From assembly GCA_964389305.1 (NCBI GenBank), contig CAYMEK010000014.1, positions 1 to 64,000 on the forward strand: a stretch of DNA of 64,000 nt. The letters are read 5' to 3'. The translations under genes and the position numbers were made by a program. This document shows positions 48,883 to 56,614 of the stretch, piece by piece (position 1 is the first letter of the stretch; the number at the start of each line of letters is the position of its first letter). The notes under the pieces were generated by a model that saw only the letters and a list, made by a program, of their open reading frames with translations, ran no database searches and was not told the origin of the DNA. The DNA comes from CAYMEK01 sp964389305 (GTDB lineage Bacteria > Spirochaetota > Spirochaetia > SZUA-6 > DRHE01).

Positions 48883-50357
48883 TCCTCGCTCTGCTGGTGT
48901 TTATTCCTCTGTTTGCCGGGCTGCTCGCCTGGCTGCTCGGACAGACCAGCGAGTCCGCCGCCAGACTGGCAGCCTGTGCGGGGCTGACCGCCGATCTGGG
49001 CATCGTGGGTTCGCTGTGGGCGCTCTTTTTCCGGGCCGCAGCCGCGGGACCGGCCAACCGCTGGCTGGAGCGGCTCGATCTGCGCTGGATCCCCCAGCTT
49101 GGCGTCCGCTTCCATCTGGCCCTGGATGGTCTGAGCCTGCTGATGGTCTCGTTGACCGCAGTTTTGGGCCTGGTCGCTCTGTTTGTTTCCTGGTCTTCGG
49201 TGCGAGAGCGGGTCGGCCTGTTTCATTTCCAGTTGATGTTGGCGGTGGCGGGTATTATGGGTGTGTTCCTGGCCCTGGATCTGTTTCTCTTTGCCATGTT
49301 TTGGGAGCTGATGCTGGTACCGACCTATTTTCTCATCGTAATTTGGGGACACGAGAACAGGCGTGCGGCGGGGACCAAATTTTTCCTCTTCACCCAGGCG
49401 GGAGGCCTGCTCATGATTCTGGCCATCCTGGGCCTGCACTTCCTGCACGGTTCCCAGACCGGGGAGTACACCTTTGACGCTCTCCGCCTGGCGGAAACCG
49501 ACCTCCCGGGAAAATGGGGAATGCTGCTGATGCTGGGCTTTTTCCTGGCGTTTGCGGTCAAGCTGCCCGCCTTTCCTCTCCACCCCTGGCTGCCGGACGC
49601 CCACACCGAAGCCCCCACGGCGGGCAGCATCATCCTGGCCGGCCTGCTGCTCAAGACCGGGGCCTACGGCCTCATTCGCTTCGCCCTGCCGCTGTTCCCG
49701 GCCCCTTCCGCCCGCCTGGCCCCGTGGGCCGTCGGCCTGGCCGTGGCCGGCATCATCTACGGTGCCCTTGCCGCTTTCGGGCAGTCCGACATGAAGCGCC
49801 TCATCGCCTACACCAGCGTCAGCCACCTGGGATTCGTGCTGCTCGGTATCTACGCCGGGAGCCGGTCCGCTATGGAGGGTGCCGTGCTCCTGATGGTCTG
49901 CCACGGGCTCACCACCGGCGCTCTGTTCGCTCTGGCTGGAGGTATTCAGGATCGCCTGGGCACCCGCGACATGGAATCACTCGGAGGGCTGTGGAGCGGC
50001 GCCCCCCGTCTGGCGGCGATGAGCCTGTTCTTCGCCCTGGCGGCGATGGGCCTTCCCGGATTGGGCAACTTCGCCGGGGAGTTTCTGGTGCTGCTGGGGG
50101 CCATCGCCGTCCGCCTCCTGCCCGCCGTACTGGCGGCCACGGCGATGATCCTCTCCGCCGTCTATGCCTTGAGCCTGGTGCGCAGGACGATGTTCGGTCC
50201 TCCGCGGCAGCAGGCGGTGATCGCGGATCTGGGGGCCGTGGAGACGATCGTGATGGGCTGGCTGACCCTGCTCATCGTATTTCTCGGACTGTTTCCCCGA
50301 ACCCTGATCGGCGTGGTCGGTCCGTTCCTTCAAACCATCCCCGGAGGCAGCCCATGA
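48879..50357 (+). CDS. nuoM: Complex I subunit M (antiporter-like)
   Basis: The 492-residue pump subunit has about 14 helices. Motifs include MFWELMLVPTYFLIVIWG with the conserved Glu, VKLPAFPLHPWLPDAHTEAP with the channel Lys, and KRLIAYTSVSHLGFVLLG. It overlaps nuoL upstream and nuoN downstream by four bases each, so the three pump subunits are translated in a coupled way. Confidence 0.93.
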   Translation: MILALLVFIPLFAGLLAWLLGQTSESAARLAACAGLTADLGIVGSLWALFFRAAAAGPANRWLERLDLRWIPQLGVRFHLALDGLSLLMVSLTAVLGLVALFVSWSSVRERVGLFHFQLMLAVAGIMGVFLALDLFLFAMFWELMLVPTYFLIVIWGHENRRAAGTKFFLFTQAGGLLMILAILGLHFLHGSQTGEYTFDALRLAETDLPGKWGMLLMLGFFLAFAVKLPAFPLHPWLPDAHTEAPTAGSIILAGLLLKTGAYGLIRFALPLFPAPSARLAPWAVGLAVAGIIYGALAAFGQSDMKRLIAYTSVSHLGFVLLGIYAGSRSAMEGAVLLMVCHGLTTGALFALAGGIQDRLGTRDMESLGGLWSGAPRLAAMSLFFALAAMGLPGLGNFAGEFLVLLGAIAVRLLPAVLAATAMILSAVYALSLVRRTMFGPPRQQAVIADLGAVETIVMGWLTLLIVFLGLFPRTLIGVVGPFLQTIPGGSP

Positions 50358-51796
50358 ATCTCGCCGATCTCATCGCGCTGCTTCCACTGCTCGCGCTCAT
50401 CGCCGCCGCCCTGGCCGTGCTCGCCGCCGCAGCGGTGCGAAGAACCACTAACGCCGCCGCCTGGATCAGCCTGATCGGTTTGGGTGCGGCGCTTGCAGGG
50501 GTGCTGGCGATCGGGGGGCGAGGATCGAGCTCCGTCGCCGGTCTGATCGTCAGCGACCGCTACAGCCTGTTCTTCACGGCGTTGATTGTCGGGACCTCCT
50601 TCGTGGTGTGCCTGTTGTCCATGAGCTACTGGCGGGGACGCCGGGGCCGGAGGGAGGAGTACTACCTGTTGCTGCTTACAGCCAGCATCGGGGCGATCGT
50701 CGCTGTTTCCAGCACGCACTACGTGTCCTTCGTACTGGGACTCGAGATCCTGAGTGTCAGCTTCTTCGTGCTGGTGGCCTATCGCCGGGGCAGCGCCGCG
50801 GCCCTGGAGGCCGGGATGAAATACCTGGTGCTCGCCGGGGCCTCCACTGCCTTTCTCCTGTTCGGAGTAGCGCTGATCTACGCCGAGGTGGGTTCGCTGC
50901 GTTTCCAGGATGCCGTCACGGCCATGGCAATCGGTCCCGGGCTGGTCGCGGGAGCCGGGATCGGACTGTTCCTGGTCGGGGTAGGCTTCAAGATGAGCCT
51001 GGTGCCGTTTCACCTGTGGACTCCGGATGTATTTCAGGCCGCCCCCGCCCCCGTGGTGGCCTACATTGCCACGGTCTCCAAAGGGGCGATCTTCGCCCTG
51101 CTGCTGCGCTACGTACCGGCAGTCGCACTCCACCGCTCCGGCGGCCTGGTCGCCGCCGTGACGGTGATCAGCGTGCTTTCCATGGTGGCCGGTAACCTCC
51201 TGGCCCTAAAGCAGCGCTCGATTCGGCGGCTCTTAGCCTATTCCTCGATCGCTCACATGGGCTACCTCTTGGTTGCCCTCCTGGCCTCAGGGGACCAGGG
51301 GGCGGCGGCAGCCGGCTACTATCTGGTCGTATACTTCCTGGCCACCCTGGGCGTGTTCGGGGTCGTGGTGCTGCACCCCGGCGAAGGGGGCCGGACGGAT
51401 GATCTGGAAGATTTCAGGGGCCTGGCCTTCCGACGTCCCGGGCTGGCAGCGGTGATGGCTGTCGGGATGCTGTCCCTGGCCGGTCTGCCCATCAGCGGCG
51501 GCTTCATCGGCAAGTTCTATATCCTCCGGGCGGGGGTCTGGAAAGGGATGTTCGCTCTGGCGGGCGTGCTGGTCGGCGCCAGCATCATTGGACTGTTCTA
51601 CTACCTGCGGGTCGTCGCCGCGCTATTTACCGCTGAGCAGCCGGCCGGCGGATTTTCGGGCGTTGTCGGCAGGGCGTGGAGCGCCTCCGGAGTCATGATC
51701 GGGCTGCTCATCGCCGCTTTGATCGTCCTGGGCGTGTACCCCGGGCCGCTGCTGAGGCTGATTGCCGCCGCCGTGGTGGGAGGCCTGGGTGGATGA
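50354..51796 (+). CDS. nuoN: Complex I subunit N (antiporter-like)
   Basis: The 480-residue pump subunit has about 14 helices. Characteristic parts are FVLGLEILSVSFFVLVAY, KMSLVPFHLWTPDVFQAAP, RSIRRLLAYSSIAHMGYLL and GLPISGGFIGKFYIL. ATG 50354 overlaps the nuoM stop. The open frame extends much further upstream inside nuoM, but that is only a chance reading. It completes the set of complex I subunits; the next gene, for a cytochrome c, starts 58 bases later on the same strand. Confidence 0.93.
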   Translation: MNLADLIALLPLLALIAAALAVLAAAAVRRTTNAAAWISLIGLGAALAGVLAIGGRGSSSVAGLIVSDRYSLFFTALIVGTSFVVCLLSMSYWRGRRGRREEYYLLLLTASIGAIVAVSSTHYVSFVLGLEILSVSFFVLVAYRRGSAAALEAGMKYLVLAGASTAFLLFGVALIYAEVGSLRFQDAVTAMAIGPGLVAGAGIGLFLVGVGFKMSLVPFHLWTPDVFQAAPAPVVAYIATVSKGAIFALLLRYVPAVALHRSGGLVAAVTVISVLSMVAGNLLALKQRSIRRLLAYSSIAHMGYLLVALLASGDQGAAAAGYYLVVYFLATLGVFGVVVLHPGEGGRTDDLEDFRGLAFRRPGLAAVMAVGMLSLAGLPISGGFIGKFYILRAGVWKGMFALAGVLVGASIIGLFYYLRVVAALFTAEQPAGGFSGVVGRAWSASGVMIGLLIAALIVLGVYPGPLLRLIAAAVVGGLGG

Positions 51797-51854
51797 CTGA
51801 CGATAAAGCTACGGCCTGCGGGCCGAGGAGAAAAAAATACAAGGAGAATACGTA

Positions 51855-52613
51855 ATGGACAATGACGGCCCACCCGCCTTTCTCAAAGGTCTGATCATCG
51901 GCATAGCGGCTGCTGCAGTCTTGGGCGGCCTGCTGTTCTTTTTACTCTTTCCGCTGGCGCTCAAGCACAGGTCCTCCTGGCCGCTGGAGGACGCGATCGG
52001 AACAAACCGCGTGCTGGCCGCGATCCCCGCAGCGTACAAGCGGATGGAAAATCCGCTGACCGCCGATGTACGGACCACCTCCGAGGGAAGCACGGTTTAT
52101 CTGGGCAACTGCTCTGTTTGCCACGGTCCGGAGGGAACCGGCGATTCACCCATAGGCCGAAACATGTACCCGCCGGCGGCGGACCTGACCTCACAGAGGG
52201 TGATCGGCATGAAAGACGGTGAGATCGCCTGGATCGTCAAATCCGGGCTGTCCTTCGTGGGCATGCCGGCATTCCGGACAATTCTGTCGGACCGGCAGGT
52301 CTGGCTGGTGGTCATCTTTATACGAAGCCTCTATACTGCAGGCGCCGGTGCCGAGGCGCCCGCTCCCACGGTCGTATCCTCAAAGGATCTGGCCCGCGGA
52401 AGGGAGCTTTTCGCCGAGAAAGGGTGCGCGAACTGCCACGGCCGGAACGCCGAGGGCGGAGTCGGTCCGGCGCTCTCGGGAATCCCCCTTCCACTGGACT
52501 CTGTGCTGCGGAAAATACGTAGAGGAGGAGGAGGGATGCCGGCCTTCGACAAGGGCACGGTCTCCGACGCGGAGGCAGAACAGATCTACCGGTGGCTGGA
52601 GAGCCGGCCTTAG
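51855..52613 (+). CDS. Membrane-anchored dihaem cytochrome c
   Basis: The 252-residue protein has an N-terminal hydrophobic helix (residues about 10-35) that anchors it, and two class I cytochrome c domains outside. The haem sites are NCSVCHGPEGTG near residue 90 and GCANCHGRNAEGG near 190. Axial Met candidates lie in FVGMPAFR and in the region GGGMPAFDKG. Such proteins carry electrons from a quinol-oxidising complex to a terminal acceptor. Its position directly after nuoN and before menA suggests use in the menaquinone chain. No bc1 or oxidase genes are in the window. AAGGAGA precedes the ATG. Confidence 0.9.
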   Translation: MDNDGPPAFLKGLIIGIAAAAVLGGLLFFLLFPLALKHRSSWPLEDAIGTNRVLAAIPAAYKRMENPLTADVRTTSEGSTVYLGNCSVCHGPEGTGDSPIGRNMYPPAADLTSQRVIGMKDGEIAWIVKSGLSFVGMPAFRTILSDRQVWLVVIFIRSLYTAGAGAEAPAPTVVSSKDLARGRELFAEKGCANCHGRNAEGGVGPALSGIPLPLDSVLRKIRRGGGGMPAFDKGTVSDAEAEQIYRWLESRP

Positions 52614-52711
52614 CCGGCGCAAGGCAAGAGGTATGGGAACGGGCGGGTGAACCCCGGCGCCCTCCGTTGACCCTTTATTCTCGCCGGGATCGCTTACGAG
52701 GAGAGACAGAG

Positions 52712-53272
52712 ATGTTTATTGACTACGTGGCCCTGATGCTCGTCAATCTGTCGGCAAGCCTGATATTGCTCGCCCTGTTGGTGCTGAAATTCCTGGATGC
52801 CGACAGCCGAAAAATGGCCCCCGGTTTTCTGGTAACCGGCTTCATAGCCGCGGCGACGGGCCTGTACATGATCTTTACCTGGCCGCTGCCGAGCAGCTAC
52901 AATATAGCCTTTGGAGAGCCGTACGTCATGTTCGGTATTCTGATTTTTACGGTAGGGCTGGCTCTGGCCCGCGGATGGGACCTGCTGTCGCTGGCGATTT
53001 TCGCCGTGTTCGGGGGGCTGGCTTCCGTGGTGGTAGGCATCCGCATCGCCCAGCGCGGAATGACCGATTCTCCGCCGCTGGCCGCCGCGGGTTTTATTCT
53101 GACAGGGCTGGCGGGCGTTCTATCCCTGCCCCTATATGCGGCCAGAAACAGCAGGTTCCTCAGAGTGGTGCTGATTTTGCTGCTGGTGGCCGGCGCCGCA
53201 ATCTGGGCCTTCATCGGTTTCGGAGCCTACTGGAAGCATCTGGAGAGCTTCGCCGGGTGGAAACCGGGATAG
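52712..53272 (+). CDS. DUF981 family membrane protein
   Basis: The 186-residue protein begins MFIDYVALMLVNLSASL and has about six hydrophobic helices. It shows the features I associate with DUF981 (COG3374): APGFLVTGFIAAATGLYMIF, TWPLPSSYNIAFGEPYVMFG and AAAGFILTGLAGVLSLPL. The family's role is not known. The invariant-looking W-P-L-P-SYNIAFGEP loop between helices suggests ligand or haem contact, but no haem motif is present. GAGGAG lies upstream. Its place between a dihaem cytochrome c and menA suggests a link to respiration. Confidence 0.88.
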   Translation: MFIDYVALMLVNLSASLILLALLVLKFLDADSRKMAPGFLVTGFIAAATGLYMIFTWPLPSSYNIAFGEPYVMFGILIFTVGLALARGWDLLSLAIFAVFGGLASVVVGIRIAQRGMTDSPPLAAAGFILTGLAGVLSLPLYAARNSRFLRVVLILLLVAGAAIWAFIGFGAYWKHLESFAGWKPG

Positions 53273-53300
53273 GAGACTGCGGATGCGTGTACTTTAGGTC

Positions 53301-54362
53301 ATGTCGAAAACACGCGCTTCGAAAGCGGAGGGTGGCCTGCCGCGGGCGGTGGTCTGGTGGCGGGCCTGCCGCTACCACTTCGTCCCCCCGAGTTTCCTGC
53401 CCGCGGCGCTGGGAGCTGTCATCGCCTGGGCCATAACGGGCAGCTTCTCCCTGGCCTGCTACCTGGTCGTAGTGCTGGCAACCACCATAAATCACATCGC
53501 CCTCAACATGACGGATGACTACTTCGACTACAAGCACTCGGTCGACGAAGCTCAACAGCAGGGTCCCAGTCCTTATTCCGGCGGCAGCGGTCTTTTGACC
53601 AGCGGGGAGCTCAGGCCTTCGCAGATGCGCCGTACTTTTACCGTCCTGTATCTGATAACGATCGCCGCCGGCTTGTTCCTCACGGCGACCCGAGGTTGGC
53701 CGGTGCTAGCCTTCGGAGCGGTCGGCATGTTCTCGGCCTACTTCTACGCCGCTCCCCCCTTACGCTACGGTTACCACGGGTTCGGCGAGCTCTCCCAGCT
53801 CGTCAACTTCAGCTTAGTCATCGGTCTGGGTTCCTTCTACGTGCAGGCCCGGCAGCTTTCCTGGGAGGCGGCCTTCGCCCTGCTTCCGCTGGGGCTGATG
53901 ATGTTCGCCATGATCACTATAAACGAAATCCCCGACGTGCGAAGCGACGGTAGAGCGGGCAAGCGTACTCTGGTGGTTCGCCTGGGACAGCGTCGGGGTG
54001 TCTGGCTGTACGGCGGCAGCATGGTCCTCGCCTACCTGACGGTCCTTTGCCCGCCCCTGGTGGGGCTTACCTCCTACTGGACGTACCTGGCGTTTCTTAC
54101 ATTGCCTTGGTTCATCAGGGCCTTCGCCGTGCTGCGCAGGAACTACAGGGAGCCTGTTGCCATGGCCCCGGCGAATATGCTGACCATCCGCATCCACAAC
54201 CTGACCGGAATCCTGCTGGTCGTCGCCTACGTCGTTCGGGGAGCCATGCTGCGGAGCGGCCTGATTCGGATGGTGATTCCCCTGGCCGTACTCCTGCTGC
54301 TTTACCTGCCCGTAGCCCTGGCTCAGTTCGTCCCGCGCACGCAGGCGGGCGGAGGGAAGTGA
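53301..54362 (+). CDS. menA: UbiA-family prenyltransferase, probable DHNA polyprenyltransferase
   Basis: The 353-residue membrane enzyme attaches the isoprenoid chain to 1,4-dihydroxy-2-naphthoate in menaquinone synthesis. The first Asp-rich site is NMTDDYFDYKHSVDEA and the second is NEIPDVRSDGRAGKRTL. Both bind the Mg-diphosphate of the prenyl donor. About nine helices follow the UbiA pattern. A neighbouring GGSGLLTSGELRPSQMRR loop fits MenA-like enzymes. With menG elsewhere in the window it supports a menaquinone-based chain. Other UbiA members (for example chlorophyll or haem O synthases) are less likely from the context. Confidence 0.82.
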   Translation: MSKTRASKAEGGLPRAVVWWRACRYHFVPPSFLPAALGAVIAWAITGSFSLACYLVVVLATTINHIALNMTDDYFDYKHSVDEAQQQGPSPYSGGSGLLTSGELRPSQMRRTFTVLYLITIAAGLFLTATRGWPVLAFGAVGMFSAYFYAAPPLRYGYHGFGELSQLVNFSLVIGLGSFYVQARQLSWEAAFALLPLGLMMFAMITINEIPDVRSDGRAGKRTLVVRLGQRRGVWLYGGSMVLAYLTVLCPPLVGLTSYWTYLAFLTLPWFIRAFAVLRRNYREPVAMAPANMLTIRIHNLTGILLVVAYVVRGAMLRSGLIRMVIPLAVLLLLYLPVALAQFVPRTQAGGGK

Positions 54363-54406
54363 CAGTAAAAGCTAAAACCGGCGCTGACCGAGGCGTAGCT
54401 CAGTGA

Positions 54407-54961
54407 TCAGGATTTGAGCATGAGGCGGAACGAAAACGGCGCTTCCTGGTTCTCCGGCTTCGGGTTCAGTTTGTACTTGTCTATGAAGGTGTACACTTTA
54501 TCCGGCTTTACAAAAGCTTCCAGGTTCTCCCTCTTGACCCATATCCAGTCGGCCGGAGTATCCTGGCGCCTCTGATCGGCGGCAGCGAAATACCACCCTC
54601 GTTTTAGCTCTTCGGGCGTCAATTTCAGCGTGGAAGTCGAAGGCGGTGGCACATACCCGGGATCCTTGGCATAACCGCTGAAATCCGAAGGATTAATACG
54701 GATGCGATAATTGTATTTGGTCTTTCCGATGATTATGGTGTTGAAACAACCGGGCAGCTCCCTGCCCCGAAAGAAAAGGTGACCCGCTCTTCCCTCGTTT
54801 TCGGTGTGCGGTTTGGTGATATTTACTCTGTATTTCCACCTGCCTGCGGCGTCCGGGTGCTCGACGGTCTCTATGGTGAGACAGCTCACGGCCGAGAAGG
54901 ACAGGAGTAAAATTGCGAAGATACCCAGCAACTTGTAGGTGTGGCCTTCAGATAGCTTCAT
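54407..54961 (-). CDS. Small predicted lipoprotein of unknown function
   Basis: The 184-residue protein has a signal with a lipobox-like end (LLSFSAVSC, Cys 27). It contains RWKYRVNITKPHTENEG, a proline-rich turn (YVPPPSTSTLKLTPEEL) and a basic C-terminal half. I recognise no family. GC content is moderately low for the window. The ATG at 54961 has no ribosome site but lies six bases after a TATATT box, so the transcript may start on the ATG itself. It converges with menA. Confidence 0.65.
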   Translation of the reverse strand: MKLSEGHTYKLLGIFAILLLSFSAVSCLTIETVEHPDAAGRWKYRVNITKPHTENEGRAGHLFFRGRELPGCFNTIIIGKTKYNYRIRINPSDFSGYAKDPGYVPPPSTSTLKLTPEELKRGWYFAAADQRRQDTPADWIWVKRENLEAFVKPDKVYTFIDKYKLNPKPENQEAPFSFRLMLKS

Positions 54962-54967
54962 AATCTT

Positions 54968-54995
54968 AATATAAGCATATTTTCGTGCCGGTCAA
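54968..54995 (-). promoter_or_regulatory. Promoter positioned for a leaderless message
   Basis: TTGACC (54995-54990) and TATATT (54973-54968) on the minus strand are 16 bases apart. Six bases separate the -10 from the ATG at 54961, which puts the expected transcription start at the ATG. Confidence 0.55.
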
Positions 54996-55090
54996 ACAGG
55001 AAGTATCGTTACCGCCACAGCAGGGTCCGCCCGTATCGTCGAGCTGGTGAGGATCTTGGCGCTGATCTCCCCGCCGAGCCTCGGGGGATC

Positions 55091-55642
55091 TCAGGATTTC
55101 CAGAGATGAAAATTTTTATAAGTACTTAAAAACTCTCGTATCCGCGTATAGTCATCTTCGTGCAGTTCTACAAAATGAACGGCGATCGAGGTGTCGTATA
55201 ATTGACTCGTGGATTCCAGTAAAATTATCACGATCTTGCAGGGAAAAATAGTTACTTTCCCCTTTTCGAGCTTCAGATACTGGTTTATTCTCAGCTCTCT
55301 GGTCCAATTATCCACGAAGCCGATGGACGAATACTGTTTCAACAGATATTCACCCTCATCCCAGTTCGCAAATACAGGCCTTACGATCTTATACGGATCA
55401 CTCGAGTCGATGTTGAAATACTTCCGATCCCCGGTTTGCACATGTTCCAAGGTAATCCGATACCCGAAAGAGATATCTCTTGAAGGTGCTATCTGGGTAT
55501 CCAGATAGACAACCGGCACAACAAATAGGAAGTCCTCATCGTTCCAGGGTTTCGGAAATGATTCGCACCCCATAAGCATGAGTGCTAAGAACAGCAGCGC
55601 AACGGTAAATCCGGTTTTTTTGATACAATCCCGCTTAGGCAT
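55091..55642 (-). CDS. Predicted lipoprotein of unknown function, coupled to the serine protease
   Basis: The 183-residue protein has a lipoprotein signal (TVALLFLALMLMGC, lipidated Cys near 24). A sheet-rich domain follows: DISFGYRITLEHVQTGDRKY, FVDNWTRELRINQYLKL and KGKVTIFPCKIVIILLE. No family is recognised. I chose ATG 55642 because GGAG lies five bases before it; ATG 55645 is adjacent. Its start overlaps the stop of the trypsin-like protease upstream, so the two are translated together. It may be a partner or target of that protease in the periplasm. GC content is low (near 45 percent), which marks a probable acquired patch. Confidence 0.68.
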   Translation of the reverse strand: MPKRDCIKKTGFTVALLFLALMLMGCESFPKPWNDEDFLFVVPVVYLDTQIAPSRDISFGYRITLEHVQTGDRKYFNIDSSDPYKIVRPVFANWDEGEYLLKQYSSIGFVDNWTRELRINQYLKLEKGKVTIFPCKIVIILLESTSQLYDTSIAVHFVELHEDDYTRIREFLSTYKNFHLWKS

Positions 55643-56562
55643 CATTGCTCCTTTAGAATATCCTCTCTGCCGATACTTTTCAGCCAATCGATGAGCTTTT
55701 GCGATCTGATAGCAAAGTAGATATCGTCGGCCTCCTGTAGTTTGCCGACATTGATTCCGATAAGCTGTCCTTGGGAGTTCAAGAGGGGGCCTCCGGAGTT
55801 CCCGAGATTGACAGCTGCCGTATGCTGAATATCCCATTTATCATCTCTGATCGCTGAAATGATGCCGTCGGTAATGGAGGACTTGAAATCATTCAGAAAC
55901 TGACTAAAAACACTCTGAAGGGGATAACCGATGGAAACGACTTTCTGGTTCGGCTTCAAGCTCACCTCGCGGGTCAACGCGATGGTTGCCAGCTCCTGAT
56001 CAGCTTCGATTTTCAATAAAGCCAGGTCCAGCTCATCGTTCTCAGCGATGATCTCGGCGATATACTCTTTCCCGGTATCCGTGATAATGCTGATGTAAAT
56101 ATCGGACTTCCTGGCGATTTTCCGGTATTCCTTGAGTATTCTGTTGAGCTCAGAACTGGTGAGATAGCCGGGGGTGAGATGCTTTCCGACGTAGCTGGCA
56201 AAATAATACAGGGACCAATACTCTACCTGCTCCTTGGGGATATGCTTTAGCACATGAAAAGCCGTCACCAGGTAGCCATCCGCTGTTATGGCAAACGCGG
56301 TTCCGCTGGCAATAGGGAAATACTGGTCAAGTACTTCGCGATCCATTGCATCTTCCAATTTCTCGAACAGCTCGATGTGTTTCACCTGCGCCCTGGGTAT
56401 TTGTATAGACTGGCTGACCAACATAACAGCCTTTTGATGAGTCAGAAAAACGTCTTTTTCCTTCTGCGATTCTTGGGAAAAGGCGCAAAGCGACACAAGC
56501 ATGAGCAACAAAAGCTCCATCACGCACGAGCTGCGCGGCTTTCTCGCCAGTAAATATTTCAT
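55642..56562 (-). CDS. Trypsin-like serine protease (S1C/HtrA-type, no PDZ)
   Basis: The 306-residue protein starts with a signal or anchor (MELLLLMLVSLCAFSQ) and has the chymotrypsin-fold triad: His in GYLVTAFHVLKH, Asp in NDELDLALLKIEA, and Ser in VNLGNSGGPLLNSQGQ. No PDZ domain follows the protease domain, unlike in DegP or HtrA. It is likely periplasmic, with a regulatory or quality-control role. The downstream lipoprotein gene overlaps its stop. The ATG at 56562 lies six bases after a perfect TATAAT, with no ribosome site. AT-rich compared with its surroundings. Confidence 0.85.
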   Translation of the reverse strand: MKYLLARKPRSSCVMELLLLMLVSLCAFSQESQKEKDVFLTHQKAVMLVSQSIQIPRAQVKHIELFEKLEDAMDREVLDQYFPIASGTAFAITADGYLVTAFHVLKHIPKEQVEYWSLYYFASYVGKHLTPGYLTSSELNRILKEYRKIARKSDIYISIITDTGKEYIAEIIAENDELDLALLKIEADQELATIALTREVSLKPNQKVVSIGYPLQSVFSQFLNDFKSSITDGIISAIRDDKWDIQHTAAVNLGNSGGPLLNSQGQLIGINVGKLQEADDIYFAIRSQKLIDWLKSIGREDILKEQ

Positions 56563-56568
56563 ACTTAA

Positions 56569-56597
56569 ATTATAGGGGGCGCTGACAGTACTGTCAA
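56569..56597 (-). promoter_or_regulatory. Perfect consensus sigma-70 promoter, leaderless arrangement
   Basis: TTGACA (56597-56592) and TATAAT (56574-56569) on the minus strand are 17 bases apart, both boxes perfect. Six bases separate the -10 box from the protease ATG at 56562, so the transcript should start at or next to the ATG. Confidence 0.75.
56583..56596. promoter_or_regulatory. 14-bp perfect palindrome over the -35 box
   Basis: TGACAGTACTGTCA is a perfect palindrome that covers most of the -35 box of the protease promoter. A dimeric repressor bound here would block RNA polymerase. The regulator is not identified. Confidence 0.5.
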
Positions 56598-56614
56598 ATC
56601 CGATCGATAGTACT

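Noticed and set aside
54385..54410. GTAGCTCAGT-like stretch after menA that resembles the D-arm of a tRNA
   Set aside because: No T-arm, anticodon stem or paired acceptor ends can be found around it.
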